This document shows, piece after piece, positions 30,036-38,299 of a stretch of DNA of 64,000 nucleotides (position 1 is the first letter of the stretch; every line of letters starts with the position of its first letter). The stretch lies in contig NZ_CP066218.1 in NCBI RefSeq assembly GCF_016313185.1, positions 5,208,001 to 5,272,000 on the forward strand, written 5' to 3'. The notes beneath the pieces were generated by a model. The model searched no databases. It worked only from the letters and a program-made list of their open reading frames with translations, and was not told the origin of the DNA. Origin of the DNA: Mycolicibacterium baixiangningiae (GTDB taxonomy: Bacteria; Actinomycetota; Actinomycetes; Mycobacteriales; Mycobacteriaceae). The position numbers were made by a program, and so were the translations under genes.

Positions 30036-30731
30036 ATGTCCGACGTTCCAGAAGTGGCCGTCGCGGCCCGCGGCATCGCGGTGTCGGGTCCGTGGGGTCC
30101 GGTGTACGGGCCCGTCGACCTCGACGTCGACTCCGGTGGGGTTACCGTCCTGGTCTGCCCGGCCGGATCGGGGCGTACCGCCCTGCTGTTGACGCTGGCG
30201 GGGCGGATGCGCCCGAACCGTGGGGCGCTCTCGGTTTTCGGTGTCACCGATCCGCGGCGTATCTTCAGGATGTCGGCGATCGCCGGCATCGACGAACTCG
30301 ACCAGGTGGCCGAATCGGTGACCGTCCGCGACGCGGTGACCGAACAGCTGCGCTGGAACGCCCCCTGGTACCGGTTCGTCCGCCGCGCCCGCGCGGCGGA
30401 CCTGCGCACGGTGTGCGCGCCGGTGTTCGGTGACCTGCCGCTGCCGCCGCTCACCGAGTACGTCGAAGAGCTCTCCGAACTGGACCGCCTGCTGCTGCGC
30501 ATCGCGTTGGCCAACACGGCACTCCCACCGCTGCTGGTGGTGGGCAACCTCGACTACGTCACCAGCGATCACAACCGAGAGCTATTGCTGCAGCGGCTGA
30601 TCGAGCTCGGCCGTAGGCAGACCGTCATCACCACCACCGTCAACGGCGTCACGAGCGCCGCGGTGCGCGCGCAGATCGTCGTCGACAACACCTCCCGGGC
30701 CGATCTCGTTCACGGCCAGAAGGGCGAATGA
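30036..30731 (+). CDS. degenerate ABC-type ATP-binding protein
   Basis: A 231-residue protein with the ABC ATPase outline but altered catalytic motifs. Walker A reads CPAGSGRT with R47 in place of the P-loop Lys. The signature is LSELD (146-150) instead of LSGGQ. The Walker B strand LLVVGNLDYV lacks the Asp-Glu pair, and no H-loop His follows (TTTVNG). ATP hydrolysis is therefore doubtful; it may bind nucleotide or act as scaffold. AAGGAGG precedes the ATG, and its stop overlaps the YhgE/Pip gene by 4 bp. Confidence 0.8.
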   Translation: MSDVPEVAVAARGIAVSGPWGPVYGPVDLDVDSGGVTVLVCPAGSGRTALLLTLAGRMRPNRGALSVFGVTDPRRIFRMSAIAGIDELDQVAESVTVRDAVTEQLRWNAPWYRFVRRARAADLRTVCAPVFGDLPLPPLTEYVEELSELDRLLLRIALANTALPPLLVVGNLDYVTSDHNRELLLQRLIELGRRQTVITTTVNGVTSAAVRAQIVVDNTSRADLVHGQKGE

Positions 30732-32740
30732 TCATGCTGGCCGGGATGTCCCTGGGGACCGACATCAAGCGCTACTCCCGGGGCACGCTACCCCGCATCG
30801 CATTGGTGACGATCGTGCTCCTGCCGCTGCTGTACGGCGCGATGTACCTGTGGGCGTTCTGGAATCCGTTCGCCGAGGTGAACCGGCTGCCCGTCGCACT
30901 CGTCAATGAGGATGTCGGCGCGCAAACCGGGGGCCGCCATGTCAACGCCGGCGACCAGGTGGCCGGCACGTTGCTGGCATCCGGCCAGCTCGATCTGCAC
31001 CCAGTTTCGGCGGAGGAGGCGGCCAGGGGCGTCGAGGACGGCCGCTACTACTTCAGCGTCACCATCCCCGCCGACTTCAGCGCGGCAGTCGCCTCACCGG
31101 CCGGCGATGCGCCGCGCAAGGCGCAGTTGCGATTCACGTTCAACAACACGAACAACTACTTGGCGTCGATCATCGGGCAGAACGCCGCCCGAGATGTGGC
31201 GGCGCAGGTCGACGCCGCGATCGGGCAGCAGACGGTCGGCCAGGTGCTCGACGGCGTCGAGGACGCCGGTGCTGGGCTGCGCCGGGCGGCCGACGGTGCG
31301 GACCAGTTGCGCGACGGTCTGGTGCAGGCCGACGACGGTGCACACCGGTTGGCGTCGGGATCCGCCGAGCTCTCCGAGGGTCTGGTGACCGCGCGGGACG
31401 GTTCGGCGACGCTGGCCGCCGGCGCCGACGAGTTGTCCGCCGGGATCAGTACGGCGACGGATCCGCTGCTCACCGTGCTGGACCGGGTCGGCGGCCTGGG
31501 GCTGAACCCCGACGAAGTGGGTTTGCTGGCATCGGATGTGAGCGGTCTGGTCCGCTCGGCGAGTGATCGCATCGCCTCGTTGAACATCGACCAGGCGCAG
31601 GCGGCCGTCATCGTCGATCAGGTGATCGGGTTCCTGCGCGCGAATCCGGATCCGACGCTGCGCGCCCTCGGCGACACCCTGGCCGGCGCCCAGCGACTGC
31701 TGCGGGCACAGAACGCCGATCCGACCACCGATCAGGGTCTGATCACGCTGCGCGACAAGGCCGCTCAACTGGAAGCCGAGTTCGGCGATCCGAACAGTTC
31801 GCTACGGACGTTCCTGACCCGGGCGCTGACCGGCGGACTGCGTGCCGACGTGGAACGCCTGCGCGACGGCGCCGCCCAATTGAGCAGCGGCGCAAACCAA
31901 CTCAACAGTGGTCTCGACGCACTCGCCGCCGGCGGCAGTCAGGTGTCGCAGGGTTCGGCCACGCTCGCCGACGGCACCGGCCGGCTGCGGGACGGCAGTG
32001 CGGAACTGGCCACGGGCCTGCGCGACGGTGCCGGACAGGTGCCGCAGTGGTCGGACCGGCAGCGCAGCGAGGTCGCCCAGACCCTGGCCCAGCCGGTCGC
32101 CATCGATCAGGTGGTGGAGAACCCGGCGGCGACGTTCGGTACCGGGTTCGCGCCGTTCTTCCTGCCGCTGGCGTTGTTCATCGGCGCGCTGATCATCTGG
32201 ATGCTGTTGACCCCGCTGCAGGCCCGGCCGATCGTCAACGGTCTCGGCGCGCTGCGGGTGGTGCTGGCCTCGTACTGGCCAGCCCTGCTCATCGCGTTGT
32301 GCCAGGTGGTCGTGATGTATCTGGTCGTGCACTTCGGGGTGGGGTTGAAGGCGACGCACGCGCTGGGCACAGTGCTGTTCCTGATGCTGGTGGCCGGCGC
32401 GTTCCTCGCCCTCATCCAGGCGTTCAACGCGCTGTTCGGGGTCGCGGTGGGCCGGGTGGTGACGCTGGCGTTCCTGATGTTCCAGCTGGTGTCGGCGGGC
32501 GGCATCTATCCGGTGGAGACCACCCCGAAACCGTTCCAGGTACTGCATGTGGTCGACCCGATGACGTACGCCGTCAACGGTTTACGTCAGCTGACGGTCG
32601 GCGGTATCGACTCCCGTCTCGGCGTGGCGATCGCGGTGCTCACCGGGGTTCTGGCGGTGTCACTGGCGGCCAGTTCGTGGGCGGCCCGGCGCAACCGGCA
32701 GTACACGATGGAACGCCTCAAACCGCCGATCGAGGTGTGA
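30728..32740 (+). CDS. YhgE/Pip-family membrane protein
   Basis: A 670-residue protein. It has TM1 near residues 22-40 (LPRIALVTIVLLPLLYGAMYLWAFW), then an ABC-2-like extracytoplasmic domain (residues 50-150) and a long helical region with repeated L..G..(Q/E)L..G units (about 185-450), and then five C-terminal membrane segments from FFLPLALFIGALIIWMLL. This is the YhgE/Pip (phage infection protein) and ABC-2 related plan, thought to export lipids, peptides or polymers. Coupling to a degenerate ABC protein suggests a two-protein complex. The cargo is unknown. Confidence 0.88.
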   Translation: MIMLAGMSLGTDIKRYSRGTLPRIALVTIVLLPLLYGAMYLWAFWNPFAEVNRLPVALVNEDVGAQTGGRHVNAGDQVAGTLLASGQLDLHPVSAEEAARGVEDGRYYFSVTIPADFSAAVASPAGDAPRKAQLRFTFNNTNNYLASIIGQNAARDVAAQVDAAIGQQTVGQVLDGVEDAGAGLRRAADGADQLRDGLVQADDGAHRLASGSAELSEGLVTARDGSATLAAGADELSAGISTATDPLLTVLDRVGGLGLNPDEVGLLASDVSGLVRSASDRIASLNIDQAQAAVIVDQVIGFLRANPDPTLRALGDTLAGAQRLLRAQNADPTTDQGLITLRDKAAQLEAEFGDPNSSLRTFLTRALTGGLRADVERLRDGAAQLSSGANQLNSGLDALAAGGSQVSQGSATLADGTGRLRDGSAELATGLRDGAGQVPQWSDRQRSEVAQTLAQPVAIDQVVENPAATFGTGFAPFFLPLALFIGALIIWMLLTPLQARPIVNGLGALRVVLASYWPALLIALCQVVVMYLVVHFGVGLKATHALGTVLFLMLVAGAFLALIQAFNALFGVAVGRVVTLAFLMFQLVSAGGIYPVETTPKPFQVLHVVDPMTYAVNGLRQLTVGGIDSRLGVAIAVLTGVLAVSLAASSWAARRNRQYTMERLKPPIEV

Positions 32741-32741
32741 G

Positions 32742-34187
32742 TCAGCGGTCGGCAGGGATCCAGTTGCCGTGAAAGCCGGCCGGAACCCGGTGCGGCAGTC
32801 CGATGGTCGCGACGTCTTCAAGTGTCTGCGCGTCGAGGATCGCCAGCGCGCTGCGGCCGACAGTCCGGTCGTACACGTAGCCCATCAGCACACCGTCGTC
32901 CTCCGCGGCGTCCGGTGAGGACGGATGAAAAATGAACTCACCCAGGGCTTTCCCCTCGCCGAAGGACCGTGTCAGCGTCTCGCCGACCGCGAGGTCATGC
33001 TTGATCAGCACATCGGAACCGGTCGCACGGTCACCGACCGCGGGTGCGTACCCGTAGCGGCTCCGTTTGCCCACCAGGCGCTCGTCCACACGCGGGAACT
33101 CCTGCGCGCGGTCATCGATCCGGGCCTCGCGCACCTTGCCGTCTGCCAGGTCGACCGTCCAGCGGTCCAGCGTGGGGGGCCCTTCGTTCGGGCCGAGATG
33201 GTCGGTGGCGAACACCTTCGGATGCCGGATGACGTCGAGCACGATCGTGTCGCCGTCCTCGTAGGCGTTCATCGGATGGAAGACGTAGCACGGCTCGACG
33301 TCGAACCAGCGCACGTCGGCCGAACCGCCGTCGCGCGGCATCACCCCGACGCGCGCCGGGTACCGCGGATTCCACGAGTACGGGAACCGCCGGTCCGAGG
33401 CCGCCGTGACCGTCGGCTGCCGCGCACTGATCGGGTCGGGCACGCGCACCCGCCCGATCACCGCCGACAACAGCAGGCGCGCCGGCAGCCGTAACCCGCG
33501 CGGCACGGTCATTTCCGTCGCCTGACGGACGTCGAACGTGACAGGCAGGTCGTAGAACACGACATGGCGTTCCGTCAGCGAGAAGTCGTGCATCATCGGG
33601 CTGCCGCTCACTTCGATGTCGACGGTGCGTTTGGCGCGACCGTCGACGCCGATCACCGAGTACTGCACGGTGTTGCCGCGGTTCATGCTGTAGGACACCG
33701 CGTGTAGTTCGCCCGTGTCGGGGTCCCGCTTGGGATGTGCGGTGTAGCCGCCGGTGAGCGTGCCGTCGAAGTCGCAGACGCCGACCGTGTCGAGTTCGTC
33801 GGTCAGCTCGTAGTTCGCCTGCCCGGCCTCGATCAGTGCGAGCGTCTTGCCCGCATGTCCGATGACGTTGGTGTTGGCGCCCATCGGGGATGCGCCGAAG
33901 TGCCCGCGGGGCCGGGGTTCGCCCAGCACGCGGGCCGCCTGGGGTCCGCGCACCCACCGGTTGCGGTACCACTCGGCCCCGCCGTCGCGGATGCGGATGC
34001 CGTGCACCATGCCGTCGCCGATGAACCAGTGATAGAGCTCCGGATCGACCTCGCCGATCGGGTTGGGCCCGTTGCGCAGATAACGGCCGTCGAGGTACTC
34101 GGGGATCACGCCCTCGACCTCCAGATCGGTGAGTGTGTACTCCTGCGCCAGTGGCGCGAAGAAATCCTCCAGATAGCGATTGGTCAC
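32742..34187 (-). CDS. carotenoid oxygenase family protein
   Basis: A roughly 481-residue seven-bladed propeller iron dioxygenase that cleaves double bonds in carotenoids, retinoids or stilbene-like compounds. The four iron His are visible in GYTAHPKRDP, MMHDFSLTERH, YVFHPMNAYEDGD and AGFHGNW. The N-terminal GRYLRNGPNPIG motif is typical. The GTG at 34187 follows a G-rich stretch and begins TNRYLEDFFAPL. It is divergent from a TetR gene across two identical-type palindromes, so the TetR protein probably controls it. Confidence 0.9.
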   Translation of the reverse strand: MTNRYLEDFFAPLAQEYTLTDLEVEGVIPEYLDGRYLRNGPNPIGEVDPELYHWFIGDGMVHGIRIRDGGAEWYRNRWVRGPQAARVLGEPRPRGHFGASPMGANTNVIGHAGKTLALIEAGQANYELTDELDTVGVCDFDGTLTGGYTAHPKRDPDTGELHAVSYSMNRGNTVQYSVIGVDGRAKRTVDIEVSGSPMMHDFSLTERHVVFYDLPVTFDVRQATEMTVPRGLRLPARLLLSAVIGRVRVPDPISARQPTVTAASDRRFPYSWNPRYPARVGVMPRDGGSADVRWFDVEPCYVFHPMNAYEDGDTIVLDVIRHPKVFATDHLGPNEGPPTLDRWTVDLADGKVREARIDDRAQEFPRVDERLVGKRSRYGYAPAVGDRATGSDVLIKHDLAVGETLTRSFGEGKALGEFIFHPSSPDAAEDDGVLMGYVYDRTVGRSALAILDAQTLEDVATIGLPHRVPAGFHGNWIPADR

Positions 34188-34198
34188 AGTGCCCCCCA

Positions 34199-34240
34199 AT
34201 AACAGTGTTATAACCCTTCCGCCAGGTATAACACTGTTAT
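34199..34240. promoter_or_regulatory. twin 13-bp palindromic operators between carotenoid oxygenase and tetR
   Basis: ATAACA-G-TGTTAT at 34199-34211 and ATAACA-C-TGTTAT at 34228-34240 are perfect inverted repeats around one base, centred 29 bp apart. They fill the short divergent gap and include AT-rich -10-like TATAAC. This is the expected layout for TetR autoregulation plus control of the divergent enzyme. Confidence 0.85.
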
Positions 34241-34255
34241 GAGGCGTTGGCAACA

Positions 34256-34915
34256 GTGAGCGGTGTCCGGCAGCAACTGATCGAGGCCGGTGTGCGACTC
34301 ATGGAGCGCGACGGCTTACCGTCGCTCAGCGCGCGGAGTCTGGCCACCGAAGCGGGCACCTCGACGATGGCGGTGTACACCCATTTCGGTGGGATGACCG
34401 GGGTCGTCGAGGCGATCGCCCGCGAGGCGTTCGACCGCTTCACCCGCGCGCTGACCGAGATCCCGCGAACCGACGATCCGGTCGCCGACTTCATCGTGAT
34501 GGGGGTGCGTTACCGGGAGTTCGCACTCGCCCACCCCGAGCGGTACCAGATGATGTTCGGCACCTCGGCGAAGTCACTGAACCGACACCACACCGACGTC
34601 ACGACGACCGGAAACACCAGCGACAGCGCCGAATTCGCGGTGTCGTTCGAAGCACTCCTCGATGTGGTGAGCCGGATGGTCGAGGCCGGGCGCATCCGCG
34701 ACGACGGGGTGCCGGTGCTCGCGGGACGGCTGTGGAGTCTCACCCACGGTGCCGTCCTCCTCGAGATCGCCGGCTTCTTCGGCCACGAGGATCACGGCCT
34801 GACGCAGATACTCGCTCCGCTGGTCTTCGACACGCTCGTCGGTATGGGCGCCGAGCGGGAACAGATCGACCACTCGCTGGAGAAGGCGCTGCGAACCCTG
34901 TCCGGCGCCCCGTGA
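34256..34915 (+). CDS. TetR/AcrR family regulator
   Basis: A roughly 219-residue repressor. The N-terminal helix-turn-helix spans about residues 3-50 (GVRLMERDGLPSLSARSLATEAGTSTMAVYTHFGG split here); the rest is a helical ligand-binding domain with FALAHPERYQMMFG, as in the WHG-type TetR C-terminal domains. The GTG at 34256 has GAGG 12 bases upstream; a TTG at 34247 is an alternative. Twin palindromes lie directly upstream and are likely its operators. Confidence 0.9.
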   Translation: MSGVRQQLIEAGVRLMERDGLPSLSARSLATEAGTSTMAVYTHFGGMTGVVEAIAREAFDRFTRALTEIPRTDDPVADFIVMGVRYREFALAHPERYQMMFGTSAKSLNRHHTDVTTTGNTSDSAEFAVSFEALLDVVSRMVEAGRIRDDGVPVLAGRLWSLTHGAVLLEIAGFFGHEDHGLTQILAPLVFDTLVGMGAEREQIDHSLEKALRTLSGAP

Positions 34916-34918
34916 CAT

Positions 34919-36514
34919 TCAGTCTCTGGTGAGTTCGCCGTCGATGCGGCGCCACAGGCGGTCCGGATTGCCCTCGGCCACTGCGGTGGGAAGCAGTGAC
35001 TCCGGTGCGTTCTGATAGCAGACCGGGCGCAGGAACCGTTCGATCGCCCGGGATCCGACCGACGTGGTGCGCGGGTCTGTGGTGGCGGGGAACGGCCCGC
35101 CGTGAACCATCGCGTGAGTGACCTCGACGCCGGTCGGCCAGCCGTTGAACAGGATTCGCCCGGCTTTGAGCTCCAGGATGGGCAGCAGATCGGCGGCCTG
35201 GCCGTAATCGGATTCGTCGGCGTGCAGAGTGGCCGTCAACTGTCCCTCGATGTGGGCGGCGACCGTCTTCATCTCCGTGAAGTCGGCACAGCGCACGATC
35301 AGGCTCGATGCGCCGAACACCTCCGCCTGCAGTGACGGCGATCCGAGCAGGCTGACCGCGTCAGTGCCGAACAGCGCCGCGCGGCACGACACCGCCGCGC
35401 CCCCGTCGGCCGATCCGCGGGCGATCACGTCGGCTTCACCGGCCAGCGCACCGACTCCCCTGCGGTAGTTCTCGGCGATCCCCAGGGTCAGCATCGCCGT
35501 CGCCGCCGATTCGGCCAGCGTCTCGGCGGCAGCGGCGACGAAGGCGTCGAGATCGGGTCCGGCCACACCGACGACGAGTCCCGGGTTCGTGCAGAACTGG
35601 CCCGAACCCATCGTGAGCGACCCAACGAAGGCCCGCCCGAGTTCGGCTCCGTGGCCGGCGAGCGCACCGCTGAGCAGGAACACCGGGTTGACCGAACTCA
35701 TCTCCGCGTACACCGGTATCGGTTCGGGCCTGCGGGCAGCGGCGGCGGCCAGGGCCAGCCCGCCGGCCCGCGAGCCGGTGAACCCGACCGCCTTGATCCG
35801 CGGATCGGTGACCAGCGTGACGCCGAGTTCCTGGCCAACGTAGAGCAGCGAGAAGGTGCCGGCCGGCAGTCCGGCAGCGGCAACGGCGTCGGTGATCACC
35901 CGGCCGACGAGCTCGGAGGTGCCGGGGTGGGCGTCGTGCGCCTTGACGACGACGGGACACCCCGCCGCCAGCGCGGACGCGGTATCCCCACCGGCCACCG
36001 AGAAGGCCAGCGGGAAATTGCTCGCCCCGAACACGGCGACCGGCCCCAACGGGACGGCGCGCTGGCGCAGGTCCGGGCGCGGCAACGGCGTGCGGTCGGG
36101 TTGGGCGGGGTCGATGCGCACGCCGTTCCAGCTGCCTTCCCGCAGCACGGCGGCGAACAACCGAAGCTGCCCGGTGGTACGTGCGGCCTCACCGGTGAGC
36201 CGGGCCTCGGGCAGCCCGGATTCCGCGTGCGCGCGGCGGACCAGATCGTCGGTGATCGCGGCCAGGCCGTCAGCGATCGCCTCCAGGAACCGGGCCCGCC
36301 GATCGGAGGTGGTGGCGCGATACGGCCCGAACGCTTCGGCGGCCGCGGCGCACGCCGCGTCCACGTGCGAGGCGTCCCCGCGGTGGTATTCGGGTGCCAA
36401 TTCTCCGCCGGTGTTCGGGTCGACGCCGCGGATCGCCCTTCCCGAACCACGCACGGATACACCGGCGATGAGCATGTGCCCGATGAGTTCGGTGTTCGAC
36501 GACGCCGCTGTCAT
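34919..36514 (-). CDS. NADP-type aldehyde dehydrogenase (ketoglutarate-semialdehyde DH-like)
   Basis: A 531-residue aldehyde dehydrogenase. It has FGASNFPLAFSVAGGDTASALAAG in the cofactor domain, the catalytic Glu in VYAEMSSVNP and catalytic Cys in GSGQFCTNPG. The long form and the EMSSVNPVF phrase are typical of alpha-ketoglutarate semialdehyde (2,5-dioxovalerate) dehydrogenases. It could oxidise sugar-acid-derived semialdehydes; no pathway partners are adjacent. It is convergent with the tetR gene, 3 bp apart. Confidence 0.85.
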   Translation of the reverse strand: MTAASSNTELIGHMLIAGVSVRGSGRAIRGVDPNTGGELAPEYHRGDASHVDAACAAAAEAFGPYRATTSDRRARFLEAIADGLAAITDDLVRRAHAESGLPEARLTGEAARTTGQLRLFAAVLREGSWNGVRIDPAQPDRTPLPRPDLRQRAVPLGPVAVFGASNFPLAFSVAGGDTASALAAGCPVVVKAHDAHPGTSELVGRVITDAVAAAGLPAGTFSLLYVGQELGVTLVTDPRIKAVGFTGSRAGGLALAAAAARRPEPIPVYAEMSSVNPVFLLSGALAGHGAELGRAFVGSLTMGSGQFCTNPGLVVGVAGPDLDAFVAAAAETLAESAATAMLTLGIAENYRRGVGALAGEADVIARGSADGGAAVSCRAALFGTDAVSLLGSPSLQAEVFGASSLIVRCADFTEMKTVAAHIEGQLTATLHADESDYGQAADLLPILELKAGRILFNGWPTGVEVTHAMVHGGPFPATTDPRTTSVGSRAIERFLRPVCYQNAPESLLPTAVAEGNPDRLWRRIDGELTRD

Positions 36515-36552
36515 ACGTGCACGCTAAGCCGCCCGATCAGCGGCTGTCCAAA

Positions 36553-36960
36553 TCAGCTGGCCCGCTGCCCCCGCAGCGCCAACCGTGCCAGCACGTCGCG
36601 ACCCAGCGCCCGTAGATCCTGGCGCGGACCGGCGGCGAGCAGCGTGACGCCGTCGGCGACGTCGGCCGCTTCGATGTCGGCGATCAGGCCGGCGAGCCCG
36701 TCGAGCGTGCCGGTGTACCGCACCGTCTGGTCATCCTCGGCGCCCGGCTGAAGAGCCGAGCGCGCCGACCGGAAATCGGCGCCCACCGCGACCGTCACGT
36801 CCAGGATCACCGCGACATCGTCATTACCCGCCCGGATCCGGGCGCGGGCCCGCCGGGCCTGCTGCAGGTCGGGCGCTGACACCCGGACCGCAACCCGGTC
36901 GCCGTCGGTCAACTCGTCCCACACACCACGGTCCGCCACGAATAGCCGCACCGCAGTCAC
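36553..36960 (-). CDS. conserved-looking hypothetical protein
   Basis: A 135-residue soluble protein with a GTG start (TAVRLFVADRGVW). The segment TVRYTGTLDGLAGLIADIEAADVADGVTLLAAGP resembles the closing part of LLM-family flavin enzymes, where a G-T-L-D-type turn is followed by a helix and strand, so it may be a cut-down relative. No catalytic motif is visible. Coding bias and the clean frame between two genes support it. Function not recognised. Confidence 0.55.
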   Translation of the reverse strand: MTAVRLFVADRGVWDELTDGDRVAVRVSAPDLQQARRARARIRAGNDDVAVILDVTVAVGADFRSARSALQPGAEDDQTVRYTGTLDGLAGLIADIEAADVADGVTLLAAGPRQDLRALGRDVLARLALRGQRAS

Positions 36961-36996
36961 GCTAGGCGGTCACCGGCGTCCTGTCGAAAGTTGCGA

Positions 36997-38025
36997 TCAG
37001 TGGGAGTCGAAGGACTTCGTGTCGTCGTCCTCGATCTTCTTCTGGGCGTCCTTGACCTCGTCGGCGCCCTTGCCCCGCGTCTTCATCAGGCTCAGCACCG
37101 TGGTGATGATGAGCGTGACGACGATGACGCCCAGGCTGAGCAGCGTGGGGATCTCCGGCACCGCCACATGCTCACCACCGTTGATGAACGGCAGCTCGTT
37201 CTCGTGCAACGCGTGCAGGAACAGCTTCACGCCGATGAACAGCAGGATGAACGCCAGCCCCTGCGACAGGTACACCAGCCGTTTGAGCAGCCCGCCGAGC
37301 AGGAAGAACAGCTGCCGCAGACCCATCAGGGCGAACACGTTGGCGGTGAACACCAGATACGGTTCCTGCGTCAGACCGAAGATCGCCGGGATCGAGTCCA
37401 GCGCGAAGATCAGGTCGGTGGTCCCCAGCGCCACGATCACCAGGAACATCGGGGTCATCAACCGCTTGCCGTCTTGCTTGATCCACAGCTTCAGGCCGTC
37501 CCACTTGTCGGTGAGCGTCAGGTGGTTGCGCGCGAACTTGACCACCGCGTTCTCGCCGTCGTCCTCGTGGTCGGAGTCACGGGCCAGGTTCCACGCGGTG
37601 TACACCAGGAACAGGCCGAAGATGTAGAAGACCCAGGAGAACTCGTTGATGGCCACCGCACCCAGCGCGATGAAGATGCCACGGAAGACCAGCGCCAGGA
37701 TGATGCCCACCATCAGCGCTTCCTGCTGATACTTCCTGGGCACGTTGAAGCTGGCCATGATGATGATGAAGATGAACAGGTTGTCGACCGACAGGCTGTA
37801 CTCCGTCAGCCAGCCCGCGAAGAACTCGATGCCATAGTCCCCGCCGTGGTACAGCCACACCCACACGCCGAACGCGATGGCCAGCGATACGTAGACCGAC
37901 AGCGCGATCGAGCATTCCTTGATCGAAGGCTCGTGCGGGCGCCGGGCGATGGCCACCACGTCGAACAGCAGCACCGCCACCGTGACTGCGATGGTGATGC
38001 CCCACTCCAGGGCGGAAACGTTCAC
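36997..38025 (-). CDS. TerC family membrane protein (probable Mn2+ handling)
   Basis: A 342-residue polytopic protein with about nine membrane segments and the two TerC acidic motifs SVDNLFIFIII and FALDSIPAIFGLT. Members export manganese or metallate membrane and secreted proteins; older tellurite-resistance labels come from plasmid terC. The GTG at 38025 is fixed by a perfect CCGGAGG ribosome binding site at 38034-38040. The leader is a yybP-ykoY riboswitch, so the likely signal is manganese. Confidence 0.92.
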   Translation of the reverse strand: MNVSALEWGITIAVTVAVLLFDVVAIARRPHEPSIKECSIALSVYVSLAIAFGVWVWLYHGGDYGIEFFAGWLTEYSLSVDNLFIFIIIMASFNVPRKYQQEALMVGIILALVFRGIFIALGAVAINEFSWVFYIFGLFLVYTAWNLARDSDHEDDGENAVVKFARNHLTLTDKWDGLKLWIKQDGKRLMTPMFLVIVALGTTDLIFALDSIPAIFGLTQEPYLVFTANVFALMGLRQLFFLLGGLLKRLVYLSQGLAFILLFIGVKLFLHALHENELPFINGGEHVAVPEIPTLLSLGVIVVTLIITTVLSLMKTRGKGADEVKDAQKKIEDDDTKSFDSH

Positions 38026-38033
38026 TCGATATA

Positions 38034-38155
38034 CCTCCGGTCGTCGAACACGCCGGAGGTCTCTTCCGCCGACGTACGCGTCGGCCCGCAGCACCGGCCG
38101 ACCAATGATGGACGACGTAGTGACGACACCGCGGCGAAGGAATACTCCCCTCCGG
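38034..38155 (-). promoter_or_regulatory. yybP-ykoY (Mn2+) riboswitch with ribosome-binding-site switch upstream of terC
   Basis: On the minus strand, CCGGAGGGGAGTA carries the conserved 5' element GGGGAGTA, followed by a helix region with GGTCGGCC and GGGCCGAC and closing GAGACCTCCGG. P1 pairs CCGGAGG (38149-38155) with CCTCCGG (38053-38059). The same CCTCCGG is also complementary to the terC ribosome binding site CCGGAGG (38034-38040), with 8 pairs ACCTCCGG/CCGGAGGT across a 12-base loop. So P1 formation would free the site: an on-switch for translation. Confidence 0.82.
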
Positions 38156-38299
38156 ATGCGATTGTGCCCGGCGCGTGCCGACCGAGCCAATCGGGGTCCG
38201 ATAAAACTTTCCCGGTCGGGGATACCCGCCTTGATGCAATTGTCACCACCCGCCGCCCGCGCCGTGCGGTCCGCCCGGCGGGCTGCTTAGTAGTTTGAA

